Assembly: GCF_029945705.1 (NCBI RefSeq)
Contig: NZ_JAQSDC010000003.1
Span: 1 to 56,190 of the forward strand
Direction of reading: 5' to 3'
DNA length: 56,190 bases
Source: Methylotenera sp.
GTDB taxonomy: Bacteria; Pseudomonadota; Gammaproteobacteria; Burkholderiales; Methylophilaceae
The translations under genes and the position numbers were made by a program. This document shows positions 19,227 through 28,701 of the stretch, piece by piece. The notes under the pieces were generated by a model that was not told the origin of the DNA, ran no database searches, and saw only the letters and a list, made by a program, of their open reading frames with translations. Positions within the stretch are counted from its first letter, which is position 1, and the number at the start of each line of letters is the position of its first letter.

Positions 19227-20363
19227 CTAAACGATTCCAAGGCTATCAAGCCCCTGCGACAAGTCTTTTCCGTGAGATGCTTTACCATCCAACTTAATTT
19301 TGAGTCGAATATCATTCACCGAGTCAGCATTTCGTAAAGTATCTTCATAAGTAATCACATCCGCCTCATGCAAATCAAACAAGGCTTGGTCGAAGGTTTG
19401 CATGCCCAACTCACGTGATTTGGCAATAATGGATTTAATTTCATGCACATCGCCTTTAAAGATTAAATCTGAAATTAACGGTGAGTTCAACATCACTTCC
19501 ATTGCAGCCGCGCGTCCTTTTCCTTCTTTTTTAGGGATAAGGCGCTGTGAAATAAAGGCTCGCGTATTTAGTGATAAATCCATCAGCAACTGATGACGGC
19601 GCTCTTCAGGGAAGAAGTTAATAATACGATCTAAGGCCTGATTGGTACTATTTGCGTGCAATGTTGCCATGCATAAGTGACCTGTTTCAGCGAAAGCAAT
19701 CGCATAATCCATCGTTTCACGGTCGCGAATCTCACCAATCAAAATCACGTCTGGCGCTTGGCGTAAGGTATTTTTGAGTGCGATATGCCAGTTATCCGTA
19801 TCAACGCCGATTTCACGCTGAGTGACAATGCAATTGATATGCTCATGCACAAATTCCACGGGATCTTCAATGGTGATGATGTGTCCGTAACTATTTTTAT
19901 TGCGGTAACCCACCATTGCCGCCAAAGAAGTCGACTTCCCTGAACCTGTACCACCCACAAAAATGACCAAGCCACGTTTGGTCATCGCAATGTCTTTCAA
20001 CACTTCAGGTAAACCTAAATCTTCAAATTCTGGAATTTTTGTAGTAATCGTTCTAAATACTAAGCCCACAGAACCGCGTTGAACGAAAGCATTCACACGA
20101 AAACGCGCTACATTTGGAATGCCAATCGCAAAATTACATTCATTAGAAGCATCAAACTCAGAGGTCTGCTTATCATTCATAATAGAGCGTGAAATTTCAC
20201 GCGCCTGCTGTGCTGATAATACTTGGCTACTGACTGGCGTTAACTTGCCATCTATTTTCATGGCGGGCGGAAATCCAGCTGTGATAAACAAATCGGATGC
20301 ATTCTTTGCAAGCATCAACCGCAATAAATCAAATACAAACTTTTCTGCCTGACCTTTTTCCAT
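19227..20363 (-). CDS. pilU: Type IV pilus retraction ATPase PilU
   Basis: PilU is the second retraction motor of type IV pili, acting with PilT on the cytoplasmic face. The 378-residue hexameric-ATPase protein has Walker A GGTGSGKS (137-144), an Asp box IITIEDPVEFVHE, Walker B RQAPDVILIGEIRD and the His box HLCMATLHAN. It is longer than PilT at the C terminus, as expected for PilU. It lies 99 bases downstream of pilT on the same strand, the usual order. Confidence 0.95.
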   Translation of the reverse strand: MEKGQAEKFVFDLLRLMLAKNASDLFITAGFPPAMKIDGKLTPVSSQVLSAQQAREISRSIMNDKQTSEFDASNECNFAIGIPNVARFRVNAFVQRGSVGLVFRTITTKIPEFEDLGLPEVLKDIAMTKRGLVIFVGGTGSGKSTSLAAMVGYRNKNSYGHIITIEDPVEFVHEHINCIVTQREIGVDTDNWHIALKNTLRQAPDVILIGEIRDRETMDYAIAFAETGHLCMATLHANSTNQALDRIINFFPEERRHQLLMDLSLNTRAFISQRLIPKKEGKGRAAAMEVMLNSPLISDLIFKGDVHEIKSIIAKSRELGMQTFDQALFDLHEADVITYEDTLRNADSVNDIRLKIKLDGKASHGKDLSQGLDSLGIV

Positions 20364-20462
20364 TATTGACCTTTATTGATTTCTGAGACTGCCTTCTAAG
20401 ACTTAATTTATGCCTAAGTGGCTAATTCTAAATAAATTAACTATATAAAAATTAATTCCAAA

Positions 20463-21506
20463 CTAACCCATAATGGAATCTTTATTCGCGGCTTTTGATC
20501 GTGCTTCATTGGCAGAAACCACATTACGTTTTACTAAATCTTGCAGATTTTGATCCAAGGTCTGCATACCCACATTCTGGCCAGTCTGAATAGCTGAATA
20601 CATTTGTGGAATTTTAGCTTCGCGAATCAAGTTACGAATCGCAGGCGTGCCAATCATGATTTCATGCGCAGCCACACGGCCTTGTTCATCTTTAGTTTTC
20701 AATAAAGTTTGTGAAATAACGGCACGTAAAGACTCTGATAGCATAGAGCGCACCATTTCTTTTTCAGCTGCAGGAAACACGTCAATAATACGATCAATTG
20801 TTTTGGCCGCAGAACTTGTGTGCAGCGTACCGAACACCATGTGACCAGTTTCAGCCGCTGTCAGCGCCAAACGTATCGTTTCAAGGTCACGCATTTCACC
20901 TACCAGAATCACGTCAGGATCCTCACGTAATGCGGAGCGCAAGGCATTATTAAATGATAAGGTATGTGGTCCAACTTCGCGCTGATTGATTAAACACTTC
21001 TTAGAAGTATGTACAAACTCAATCGGATCTTCCACCGTAAGAATATGACCGAACTCTTTATCATTAATATAATCAATCATCGCCGCTAGCGTGGTGGATT
21101 TTCCTGAACCCGTTGGCCCAGTGACTAAACAAAGTCCGCGTGGTGTATCGGCAATATCTTTAAAAATGGCAGGACAATTAAGTTCCTCCAACGTCAATAT
21201 TTTAGATGGAATAGTACGAAATACTGCGCCAGAACCGCGTTGATGATTAAAAGCATTGACCCGAAAACGGGCTAAATTAGGAATCTCAAACGAAAAATCG
21301 CACTCCAAAGTCTCTTCATACACTTTACGCTGACCATCGCTCATGATGTCGTACACCATATCATGCACTGCGGTATGGTCTAAGGCTGGCACATTAATCT
21401 TACGAATGTCGCCATGCACACGAATCATCGGTGGCAAGCCTGCTGAAAGGTGTAAGTCTGAGGCTTTATTTTTAACTGAGAATGCGAGTAAATCTGAAAT
21501 ATCCAC
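20463..21506 (-). CDS. pilT: Type IV pilus retraction ATPase PilT
   Basis: PilT depolymerises the pilus for twitching motility and DNA uptake. The 347-residue protein has Walker A GPTGSGKST (130-138), HILTVEDPIEFVH, Walker B DPDVILVGEMRD, His box HMVFGTLHTSSA and the PilT-specific AIRNLIREAKIPQM near residue 288. The start is GTG at 21506, chosen because CAGGAG stands six bases upstream and the protein then begins MDISDLLAFS as in homologues. It is divergent from yggS across a 143-base spacer. Confidence 0.96.
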   Translation of the reverse strand: MDISDLLAFSVKNKASDLHLSAGLPPMIRVHGDIRKINVPALDHTAVHDMVYDIMSDGQRKVYEETLECDFSFEIPNLARFRVNAFNHQRGSGAVFRTIPSKILTLEELNCPAIFKDIADTPRGLCLVTGPTGSGKSTTLAAMIDYINDKEFGHILTVEDPIEFVHTSKKCLINQREVGPHTLSFNNALRSALREDPDVILVGEMRDLETIRLALTAAETGHMVFGTLHTSSAAKTIDRIIDVFPAAEKEMVRSMLSESLRAVISQTLLKTKDEQGRVAAHEIMIGTPAIRNLIREAKIPQMYSAIQTGQNVGMQTLDQNLQDLVKRNVVSANEARSKAANKDSIMG

Positions 21507-21649
21507 AACGTGCTCCTGTTATAATTTTATTGTAGCTGTGATTGTACAGCGCGATTTTCGATGCTTAAACCACGTCGAAAAGTAGCATTTCAAAAATCTG
21601 CCTTTAACAACAGGCTCGTTATTTTGTGTAAATTTAGGCTTAGTGAATT

Positions 21650-22381
21650 ATGACCACAATTGGCAATCGCTTGCAAGATATTCTAGCAATAATTCACTCA
21701 ACTAGGTCTAGTAGTCAATCAAGGTCTACTAGTCTATATAATCAACCAGTGCAACTATTGGCGGTAAGCAAAGCTCAAACATCTCAGGCAATACGTGAAG
21801 CCTACATGGCAGGTCAAACCATGTTTGGTGAGAACTATCTGCAAGAGGCTTTAGACAAGCAAACTCAACTGAATGATTTAGCCATTGAATGGCACTTTAT
21901 AGGGCCCATTCAAAGCAATAAAACACAACCGATTGCCCAAAACTTTGCTTGGGTTCATAGTGTAGATAGACTTAAAATCGCTCAGCGGTTAAATGATGCT
22001 AGGCCAGCTAACCTCTCGCCATTGCAAGTATGCATACAAGTGAACACGAGCAATGAAGCTAGTAAAAGTGGTGTTGTGCAAGCTGAGTTAATGGCACTAG
22101 CTACGGCGATTGTGCAAATGCCTCGTTTAAAGTTGCGCGGCTTGATGTCTATACCCGAGCCAAGCAAGGATTATAATAAACAGCGTAGCCAATTCAAACA
22201 AGTACGAGAATGTTATGATGCATTGCTAGCCCAAGGTTTTGCTTTAGATACCCTGTCCATAGGCATGTCTGATGACTACCAGGCAGCCATTGAAGAAGGC
22301 TCAACCATTGTTAGAATTGGCTCAGCTTTATTTGGCGCCAGAGTAGCTGGCCACAAAGCATTAGCATCTGAACTTACGTAA
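21650..22381 (+). CDS. yggS: YggS/PROSC family pyridoxal phosphate-binding protein
   Basis: This cytoplasmic protein binds pyridoxal 5'-phosphate and takes part in PLP homeostasis; no enzymatic activity is known for the family. The 243-residue protein has the PLP-lysine motif LLAVSKAQ near residues 35-42, FGENYLQEA, WHFIGPIQSNK and GMSDDYQAAIEEGSTIVRIG at the C terminus. A short Ser/Arg-rich insertion (about residues 16-27) is unusual. The order pilT / yggS-proC-yggT is a conserved proteobacterial arrangement. Confidence 0.96.
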   Translation: MTTIGNRLQDILAIIHSTRSSSQSRSTSLYNQPVQLLAVSKAQTSQAIREAYMAGQTMFGENYLQEALDKQTQLNDLAIEWHFIGPIQSNKTQPIAQNFAWVHSVDRLKIAQRLNDARPANLSPLQVCIQVNTSNEASKSGVVQAELMALATAIVQMPRLKLRGLMSIPEPSKDYNKQRSQFKQVRECYDALLAQGFALDTLSIGMSDDYQAAIEEGSTIVRIGSALFGARVAGHKALASELT

Positions 22382-22439
22382 TTGAGCTATAAAATTAAAA
22401 CGGTAAAATTAAAACCATGCATTTAGGATGAATAAAAGA

Positions 22440-23246
22440 ATGAAAATTGGCTTTGTTGGTGGCGGAAATATGGCTAAAGCTATTATTAGCGGCATGAAAA
22501 ATAATGGTTTTGAGATGGCTGCCATCACAGTTCTAGAGCTTGATGCGCAAAAACGCACAGAATTAATCGCAGACTCTAATGTACGAACTAGCAACAACTA
22601 TGACGAGATTCGCAACAGTGATGTCATTGTTTTGGCAGTTAAACCTCAGCAATTACGAGAAGTGTGCCTACAATTAACACCAATACTAGGCGCTCAACTT
22701 ATTATCTCAATTGCCGCTGGCATTAGAAGTGCGAACATTTCACGCTGGCTGAACTATTACCAGGCTATCGTTCGCGTCATGCCAAATACGCCTGCACAAA
22801 TACAAGCGGGTGTTTCTGCTTTATATGCCCTTGCAAGCGTGAGTGAAGAGCAACGTGAACAAGCCACGACAATACTTGCTGCCGTGGGCAAAACTCTGTG
22901 GTTAGATGATGAAACGAAAATGGATGCAGTCACTGCAATTTCCGGCAGCGGTCCAGCTTATGTATTTTATCTTATCGAAGCCTTGCAGGAAGCTGGTATT
23001 GGGCTAGGATTACACCCTGACGAAGCGCGGATGTTAGCTTTACAAACCTTTGCTGGTGCTGGATTGCTTGCCGCCCAGAGCGCGACTGATGTCAAAACTT
23101 TACGTGCGCAAGTGACATCGAAAGGTGGCACCACCGAACAAGGCATACTAGCGTTAGAGAATGCCAACATTAAAAATATAATGATGATTGCAGCGAAAGC
23201 CGCTGCCGATAAATCACGCACTTTAGGGGATGACCTTGCTAAGTAA
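22440..23246 (+). CDS. proC: Pyrroline-5-carboxylate reductase
   Basis: ProC reduces pyrroline-5-carboxylate to proline with NAD(P)H, the last step of proline synthesis. The Rossmann motif GFVGGGNMAKAII is at the N terminus, VRVMPNTPAQI in the middle, and the signature SKGGTTEQGILALE near the end. I place the start at the ATG at 22440 (MKIGFVGGGN, 268 residues) because the AGGA at 22425-22428 is well spaced for it; the upstream in-frame ATG at 22428 overlaps this ribosome site and adds only MNKR. It overlaps yggT by 17 bases. Confidence 0.95.
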   Translation: MKIGFVGGGNMAKAIISGMKNNGFEMAAITVLELDAQKRTELIADSNVRTSNNYDEIRNSDVIVLAVKPQQLREVCLQLTPILGAQLIISIAAGIRSANISRWLNYYQAIVRVMPNTPAQIQAGVSALYALASVSEEQREQATTILAAVGKTLWLDDETKMDAVTAISGSGPAYVFYLIEALQEAGIGLGLHPDEARMLALQTFAGAGLLAAQSATDVKTLRAQVTSKGGTTEQGILALENANIKNIMMIAAKAAADKSRTLGDDLAK

Positions 23247-23817
23247 TGCACTTTTATTCCTCATTAAAACCGTATTAGATTTACTAACATTAGTATTTTT
23301 ATTGCGCTTTTACTTTCAATTACTCAAAGTGCCGTTTCAAAACCAAGCCGCACAAATGGTGGTTTCTTTAACTAACTTTGCAGTAAAACCTGTACGCAAG
23401 TTCATCCCAAGCTTAGGCAAGCTAGATGTATCTACGCTGTTGCTTGGCTATTTGTGTCAACTAGTACTCACTGTAGGCACTTTATGGCTGAGTGATTACC
23501 CCCTACTGATAGTCGGAAGCGGCATTTGGTTAAAAATCTTCAGCATTGCAATTCTTGGCATCATTAGCATCAGCATCGCTATTTTCTTATATGCAGTGTT
23601 AATACAAGCGGTATTAAGTTGGGTTAATCCTTACACGCCAATTGCGCCTGTTTTAAATAAACTCACTAATCCCATTTTGAGCTTTTTGAGAAAATTTATC
23701 CCAGCTGCGGGCAATATAGACTTAACACCACTGATTTTCATTATCACGGCACAGTTATTGCTACTGACTATATTGGCTCCTTTGGAAAACAACTTGTTGA
23801 AATCAATAATAAGTTAA
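23230..23817 (+). CDS. yggT: YggT family integral membrane protein
   Basis: This 195-residue protein is made of two tandem YggT repeats, each with two membrane helices and a conserved segment: FAVKPVRKFIPSLGKLDVST in the first half and NPILSFLRKFIPAAGNIDLTP in the second. The family is usually encoded next to yggS and proC; roles in osmotic or potassium-related stress have been proposed but are not settled. The start overlaps the proC end, indicating translational coupling. Confidence 0.93.
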   Translation: MTLLSNALLFLIKTVLDLLTLVFLLRFYFQLLKVPFQNQAAQMVVSLTNFAVKPVRKFIPSLGKLDVSTLLLGYLCQLVLTVGTLWLSDYPLLIVGSGIWLKIFSIAILGIISISIAIFLYAVLIQAVLSWVNPYTPIAPVLNKLTNPILSFLRKFIPAAGNIDLTPLIFIITAQLLLLTILAPLENNLLKSIIS

Positions 23818-23831
23818 TATTAGACAACATT

Positions 23832-25904
23832 ATGAACATGCAACCTACCGAAAAAGTATCCGATCAGCAAGGTCTTGTGACCTCCAGCTTAAGTACAAAA
23901 ATCACTGAATATAGTGAATGGCGTACAAGCCTGATTGCCACTATCGACGAGTATATCGACTGGTTAGGGCATGCAGATTCATTAGATGCGATACAAGAGC
24001 TAAGACTTTACGACATTAAAGAAATCTTAAAAAAAGATCAATTAGTGATGGCGTTCTTAGCGGAATTCTCGCGCGGCAAAACTGAAACGATTAATGCCCT
24101 GTTCTTTTCAGACTTCAATCAACGTTTACTGCCAAGCGCTCCTGGAAGAACCACCATGTGCCCGACGGAGATATTCTGGGATGCCCGCGAAGAACCTTGC
24201 ATTAAGTTACTGCCAATTGAAACCAGACAAACTGACGACTCACTCACTTACCTAAAAACCACTTCAGATATTTGGCATAAGGTTCGTCTAGATGTTACTT
24301 CGCCAGATGCGATGAAAGAGGCCTTAAAAGCTTTAATTCAAAATAGAGAAGTTGATTTAGAAACTGCTAAGTCACTCGGTTTTTGGAATGAAAATGACCC
24401 AAGCATGCGTCGATTGCTTGCGGAAAAAGGTACTGTAGAAATCCCTGTATGGCGTCATGCTTTAATTAACTACCCTCACCCATTGCTTAGAAACGGCTTA
24501 GCCGTAATTGACACCCCAGGTCTTAACACCATGGGCGCAGAGCCAGAGTTAACGCTAAGCATCATCCCAAATGCACACGCGGTATTATTCTTAACGGCAA
24601 CAGACACGGGCATCACCAAGTCTGATATGCAAATTTGGACAGAGTACGTTCAAAAACGCGCTGCGCACAAACTGGTCGTATTGAATAAAATCGATATTCT
24701 GTGGGATGGCCTTGAATCTGAATCAGAAGTTGATGCTCTAATACAAAAGCAAATACAAAGTACTGCGCGTGAATTAGGTTTGGATTCTCGCAATATTTTT
24801 GCAATGTCTGCGCAAAAAGCTTTAGTCGCCAAAATTAGAAAAGATGCAGCATTACTAAAACGTAGTGGCATTGGTGCTTTGGAAGACGCACTTGCCAACC
24901 AACTCATTGAATCTAAACATGAAATTTTAGGCCGCGCCGTGGTCACTGAATGTTCGAACATGATACGTTCATCGCGCAAAGTAGCGCAAATGCGCGTGAC
25001 GACGATGAAAAGCCAGCTTGCTGACTTGAAAGAGATTCAAAACCAAAATCGTGATTCGTCCAAAGAAATTCTGGCGAATGTCGTGGCTGAGCGCAAACGC
25101 TATGAAGCCTCGGTGCTGACATTCAATCAAGGTAGCGAAAAGATTAAACGCCTAAGCGATAAACTTTTACGCCATTTGAGCCTTGGCTATTTAGATACTA
25201 CCTTAGAACAAACCAAACAAGATATGGGCGATAGTTGGACGACTGTTGGTTTAAATAAAGGGATACGAAGCCTCACTAAATTAGCGATTAACTTAGCTGA
25301 AGAAATTAAATTTAAAGGCAATACAATTAAAAAGCATGCCGATGATCTGTATCACTTATTTTGGAGCAAGCATGGCTTTGAAAAAACTGAAGCGATAGAA
25401 CTCGACATGAGTAGTTTCATTAGCAATATGCAATCTCTAGAAAAAATTACGAATGATTTTTGTACTGACCCCGTCAATGTATTAACGGAAAAGCACTTTT
25501 TAATTCGTAAGTTTTACTTAGGGCTAGGTGCGCAAATTCAAGCGAATTTTGAACAAGCACATTTAGAGTGTACTCGTTGGTTGAATGTCGTGATTGGCGA
25601 GCTTAAAACGCAAATCAGCTCACACAAAAAATCACTAGATAAACGCGCTGAATCATTGATGGAATCTCACAATAGCGCGGATAAGCTAATTAAGAATCTA
25701 GAGTCAACAGAAAAAGAATTTTTCAAACTATTACAACAATCTAATCAGCTGGATGCAATCTTACTAAAATTAATGAGATGTGCTAAATTTGATACATCCA
25801 AGCAGATTCCAGCCAGCCTCAATGCACCTAACTTAGAGAATAATGGCTTTACCAGGCCACCACTTCTTGCTGACGCACCGCATATTGGCCGCAGCATAAA
25901 CTAA
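23832..25904 (+). CDS. Dynamin-family large GTPase
   Basis: This 690-residue protein is a bacterial dynamin-like GTPase. The G1 loop reads AEFSRGKT (77-84), with Ala instead of the first Gly of GxxxxGK[ST]. G2 is likely Thr107/Thr108 in GRTTMCPTE, G3 is DTPG (227-230) and G4 is NKID (285-288). A long helical C-terminal half (about 360-660) fits the stalk of this superfamily; I see no clear membrane helix. Bacterial relatives act in membrane remodelling or membrane-damage responses. It is a single gene without the tandem partner some bacterial dynamins have, and lies 14 bases after yggT. Confidence 0.85.
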   Translation: MNMQPTEKVSDQQGLVTSSLSTKITEYSEWRTSLIATIDEYIDWLGHADSLDAIQELRLYDIKEILKKDQLVMAFLAEFSRGKTETINALFFSDFNQRLLPSAPGRTTMCPTEIFWDAREEPCIKLLPIETRQTDDSLTYLKTTSDIWHKVRLDVTSPDAMKEALKALIQNREVDLETAKSLGFWNENDPSMRRLLAEKGTVEIPVWRHALINYPHPLLRNGLAVIDTPGLNTMGAEPELTLSIIPNAHAVLFLTATDTGITKSDMQIWTEYVQKRAAHKLVVLNKIDILWDGLESESEVDALIQKQIQSTARELGLDSRNIFAMSAQKALVAKIRKDAALLKRSGIGALEDALANQLIESKHEILGRAVVTECSNMIRSSRKVAQMRVTTMKSQLADLKEIQNQNRDSSKEILANVVAERKRYEASVLTFNQGSEKIKRLSDKLLRHLSLGYLDTTLEQTKQDMGDSWTTVGLNKGIRSLTKLAINLAEEIKFKGNTIKKHADDLYHLFWSKHGFEKTEAIELDMSSFISNMQSLEKITNDFCTDPVNVLTEKHFLIRKFYLGLGAQIQANFEQAHLECTRWLNVVIGELKTQISSHKKSLDKRAESLMESHNSADKLIKNLESTEKEFFKLLQQSNQLDAILLKLMRCAKFDTSKQIPASLNAPNLENNGFTRPPLLADAPHIGRSIN

Positions 25905-25915
25905 GCAAGGCATTA

Positions 25916-25945
25916 GGTAACTCACGCGCTATGTGATTAGTTACC
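25916..25945. repeat. Inverted repeat between convergent genes
   Basis: GGTAACT (25916-25922) and AGTTACC (25939-25945) form a 7-bp perfect stem in the 51-base gap between the dynamin-like gene and rng. There is no T-run, so it is at best a weak terminator. Confidence 0.4.
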
Positions 25946-25955
25946 GCTTCAAATA

Positions 25956-27407
25956 CTACATCAAAATAATATCGAACGACTCTTGGCTGTAACTAGGCTC
26001 GACCAACAACGAGATTGGTTTACCAATAAAATCAGATAAATTAGCTAAGCTTTGCGACTCTTCATCTAACAACATATCAATCACTTTTGGCGCAGCTAAT
26101 ACTCGTAATTCACGTGCGTTAAACTGACGTGCTTCTCGTAATAATTCACGCAATATTTCATAGCAAACTGTTTGAGCCGTTTTCAACTCACCACGTCCTT
26201 GACAGGCGGAGCAAGGTTCACACAAGATATGTGCCAAGCTCTCACGCGTACGTTTACGCGTCATTTCAACTAAGCCTAGCGGTGTAAAACCATTCACTCC
26301 TGTACGCGAACGATCGCGCGCAACGGCTTTTTGTAGCTCCGCTAATACCGCAGCACGCTGAGTATCTTCATCCATATCGATAAAGTCGATAATGATAATA
26401 CCGCCCAAATTTCTAAGACGTAATTGACGAGCGATGCATTGAGCAGCTTCTAAGTTAGTTTTAAATATCGTATCTGATAGATTTTTACCACTCACAAAAC
26501 TGCCAGTATTCACATCTACCGTAGTTAAAGCTTCAGTTTGATCGAAAATCAAATAGCCGCCAGACTTGAGTTCCACTTTGCGCGACATGGCATGTTCGAT
26601 TTCTTTTTCTATGCTGTACAAGTCAAATAATGGTCGCTCGCCTGAGTAATGCACTAGCTTATCTAATGCAGTAATCGCGTATAAATTAGCAAATTCCACC
26701 AGCTTTTGATACGTTTCACTCGAATCGATACGCACTGCCTGAGTATCGGCGCAAATCACATCACGTAGTACGCGCATCGGCAAATTCAAATCCTGAAAAA
26801 CCAAAGCGCGGTCTGATGCTGTTTTATGTTTTGCAGAAATATGCGCCCAAGTTTTAGTTAGATAATCTACATCGGCTAACAATTCAGCATCAGTCGCTGT
26901 TTCAGACATGGTTCTAATAATATAGCCGCCCACTCTGTCTTCAGGTAACAATCCAACCAAACGTGCCCTTAGTTGCTCACGCTCAGCTTCATTCTCAATG
27001 CGTTGCGACACGCCGATATGATCCTGCTGCGGCAGGTAAACCAAAAAACGTCCAGCAATACTAATTTGCGTTGTTAGCCTTGCGCCCTTCGTGCCGATAG
27101 GCTCTTTAATCACCTGCACCATAATAGACTGGCCTTCATGCAGCACAGCCTGAATTGGCAACTGCGAATCAGATTGCCCACATTCAAATATATCGCCGGC
27201 GTGTAAAAAAGCTGCTCGTTGCAAACCTATTTCCACAAAGGCCGACTGCATGCCAGGCAAAACGCGACAAACCACTCCACGATAAACATTGCCGACCAAA
27301 CCCAGCGAAGTGCTACGCTCAATTTGCAGCTCTTGCACTACGCCATTTTCCATCATGGCAATACGCGTTTCTTGGGGTGTTACGTTAATTAGGATCTCTT
27401 CACTCAA
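25956..27407 (-). CDS. rng: Ribonuclease G
   Basis: RNase G is an endonuclease of the RNase E/G family that matures the 5' end of 16S rRNA and degrades some mRNAs. The 483-residue protein begins ILINVTPQETRIAMMENG, carries an S1 domain (about 35-125), the catalytic region GGIIIIDFIDM (Asp pair near 303-306) and the zinc-link CEPCSACQGRG. The start is TTG at 27407, because this matches the family N terminus and no ATG or GTG is in frame nearby. It follows maf by 70 bases, as in the yhdE-rng pair of enterobacteria. Confidence 0.95.
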   Translation of the reverse strand: MSEEILINVTPQETRIAMMENGVVQELQIERSTSLGLVGNVYRGVVCRVLPGMQSAFVEIGLQRAAFLHAGDIFECGQSDSQLPIQAVLHEGQSIMVQVIKEPIGTKGARLTTQISIAGRFLVYLPQQDHIGVSQRIENEAEREQLRARLVGLLPEDRVGGYIIRTMSETATDAELLADVDYLTKTWAHISAKHKTASDRALVFQDLNLPMRVLRDVICADTQAVRIDSSETYQKLVEFANLYAITALDKLVHYSGERPLFDLYSIEKEIEHAMSRKVELKSGGYLIFDQTEALTTVDVNTGSFVSGKNLSDTIFKTNLEAAQCIARQLRLRNLGGIIIIDFIDMDEDTQRAAVLAELQKAVARDRSRTGVNGFTPLGLVEMTRKRTRESLAHILCEPCSACQGRGELKTAQTVCYEILRELLREARQFNARELRVLAAPKVIDMLLDEESQSLANLSDFIGKPISLLVEPSYSQESFDIILM

Positions 27408-27477
27408 TTTGTATTCTCTTTTAACTTTTATATAAACTATTTTTCTTGTGTTTAACTTTTAGTATTGAGCTATTTAT

Positions 27478-28077
27478 TTACAAAACCGCTAAGTTAGCTT
27501 TTCTCAGCAACTCTGCTGTTTCAAAAACAGGCAAGCCCATCACACCTGAATAACTACCTTCAATTCGCTTAATCCACGCACCTGCTTTACCTTGTATGCC
27601 ATAACTCCCTGCTTTATCTCTGGGTTCACCTGTCGTGATATATTGCTCAATTTGCGCCTCTGTTAGCGCCATCATTTCGACCACCGTAGTAGACAATACC
27701 ACTTCAATTTGGTTGTTAAAAGCTAAAGCAACGGCGGTATGCACCTCATGCAAACTACCAGATAATGCGATTAACATATTGCGCGCATCAATATCATCCT
27801 CTGGCTTACCGAGCACAATACCATCCAATACCACCGTGGTATCTGCCGCTAAAACAGGATGGACCTGGTGCTCTATGGTTAATCGCTGCAAACAAGCTTG
27901 TGCCTTTTCGCAAGCTAATCTCGTGACATATTTTTCAGGTGACTCACCAGCAAGTTGCGTTTCATCAATATCAGCAGGCAACGATTCGCACCTCACGCCT
28001 AGCTGACTAAGCAACTCCACACGACGCGGACTGCGCGAAGCAAGATAAACAAATGGCAATGACTCTGGGTTCTGCAT
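27478..28077 (-). CDS. maf: Maf family nucleoside triphosphate pyrophosphatase (YhdE type)
   Basis: Maf proteins hydrolyse non-canonical or pyrimidine nucleoside triphosphates to monophosphates. The motif VYLASRSPRRVELLSQLG near the N terminus, the ADTTVVLDG segment and DKAGSYGIQGKAG place it in the YhdE-like dTTP/UTP pyrophosphatase subgroup. I start at the ATG at 28077 (MQNPESLPF); a TTG two codons upstream (28083) is less likely. It lies upstream of rng on the same strand, matching the family's usual neighbour. Confidence 0.93.
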   Translation of the reverse strand: MQNPESLPFVYLASRSPRRVELLSQLGVRCESLPADIDETQLAGESPEKYVTRLACEKAQACLQRLTIEHQVHPVLAADTTVVLDGIVLGKPEDDIDARNMLIALSGSLHEVHTAVALAFNNQIEVVLSTTVVEMMALTEAQIEQYITTGEPRDKAGSYGIQGKAGAWIKRIEGSYSGVMGLPVFETAELLRKANLAVL

Positions 28078-28245
28078 ACTCAACTTTTCTTATTCAAACT
28101 TTTTTTAGCGACATCTGCTTTTTCAGCATAAGCACTTTAAATTAACTACACAGATATTAACAAAGCTTTGACTTAAAATGCTTTATTTATTCACAGTGAG
28201 TCAGTTCAGGTTAAAATACTAAAAATTTTATTGAAAAGCTAAACC

Positions 28246-28689
28246 ATGCAATGGAAGCCACACGCCACCGTCGCGGCGATCGTAGAAGATAACGGAAAGT
28301 TCTTACTGGTAGAAGAAGAAACCGAGCGCGGCAACCGCTTCAATCAGCCTGCGGGTCACTTGGAAGATAACGAAAGTTTAATCGAGGCCGTTATTCGCGA
28401 AACGCTAGAAGAAACCGCTTATATATTCAATCCAGAAGCATTATTGGGCATTTACCATTGGAAACACGAACATAACGATACTACTTACTTGCGCTTTGCC
28501 TACATCGGCTCGGTAAGCAACCATCAACCTGAGTTAGGACTAGACGAAGGTATTATCCGCACGGTGTGGATGACTGCAGACGAGATTCGCAGCAATGCCA
28601 AGTTAATGCGTAGCGCGCAGGTCATTACTTGTATTGAAGATTACCTAAGCGGTCAAAAATTTCCACTTTCTGTAGTGACGCACTTATAA
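28246..28689 (+). CDS. nudJ: Nudix hydrolase NudJ-like
   Basis: This 147-residue Nudix hydrolase resembles NudJ (YmfB), which in E. coli hydrolyses nucleoside tri- and diphosphates and hydroxymethylpyrimidine pyrophosphate. The Nudix box starts at Gly37 (GHLEDNESLIEAVIRETLEE), with Glu43, Arg51-Glu52 and Glu55-Glu56; the glycine near its end is replaced by Ala58. NQPAGHLE and HWKHEHNDTTYLRF match the NudJ group. It lies 12 bases before mnmA, the same pair as nudJ-mnmA in E. coli. Confidence 0.9.
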   Translation: MQWKPHATVAAIVEDNGKFLLVEEETERGNRFNQPAGHLEDNESLIEAVIRETLEETAYIFNPEALLGIYHWKHEHNDTTYLRFAYIGSVSNHQPELGLDEGIIRTVWMTADEIRSNAKLMRSAQVITCIEDYLSGQKFPLSVVTHL

Positions 28690-28701
28690 AATATAAAGTT
28701 T

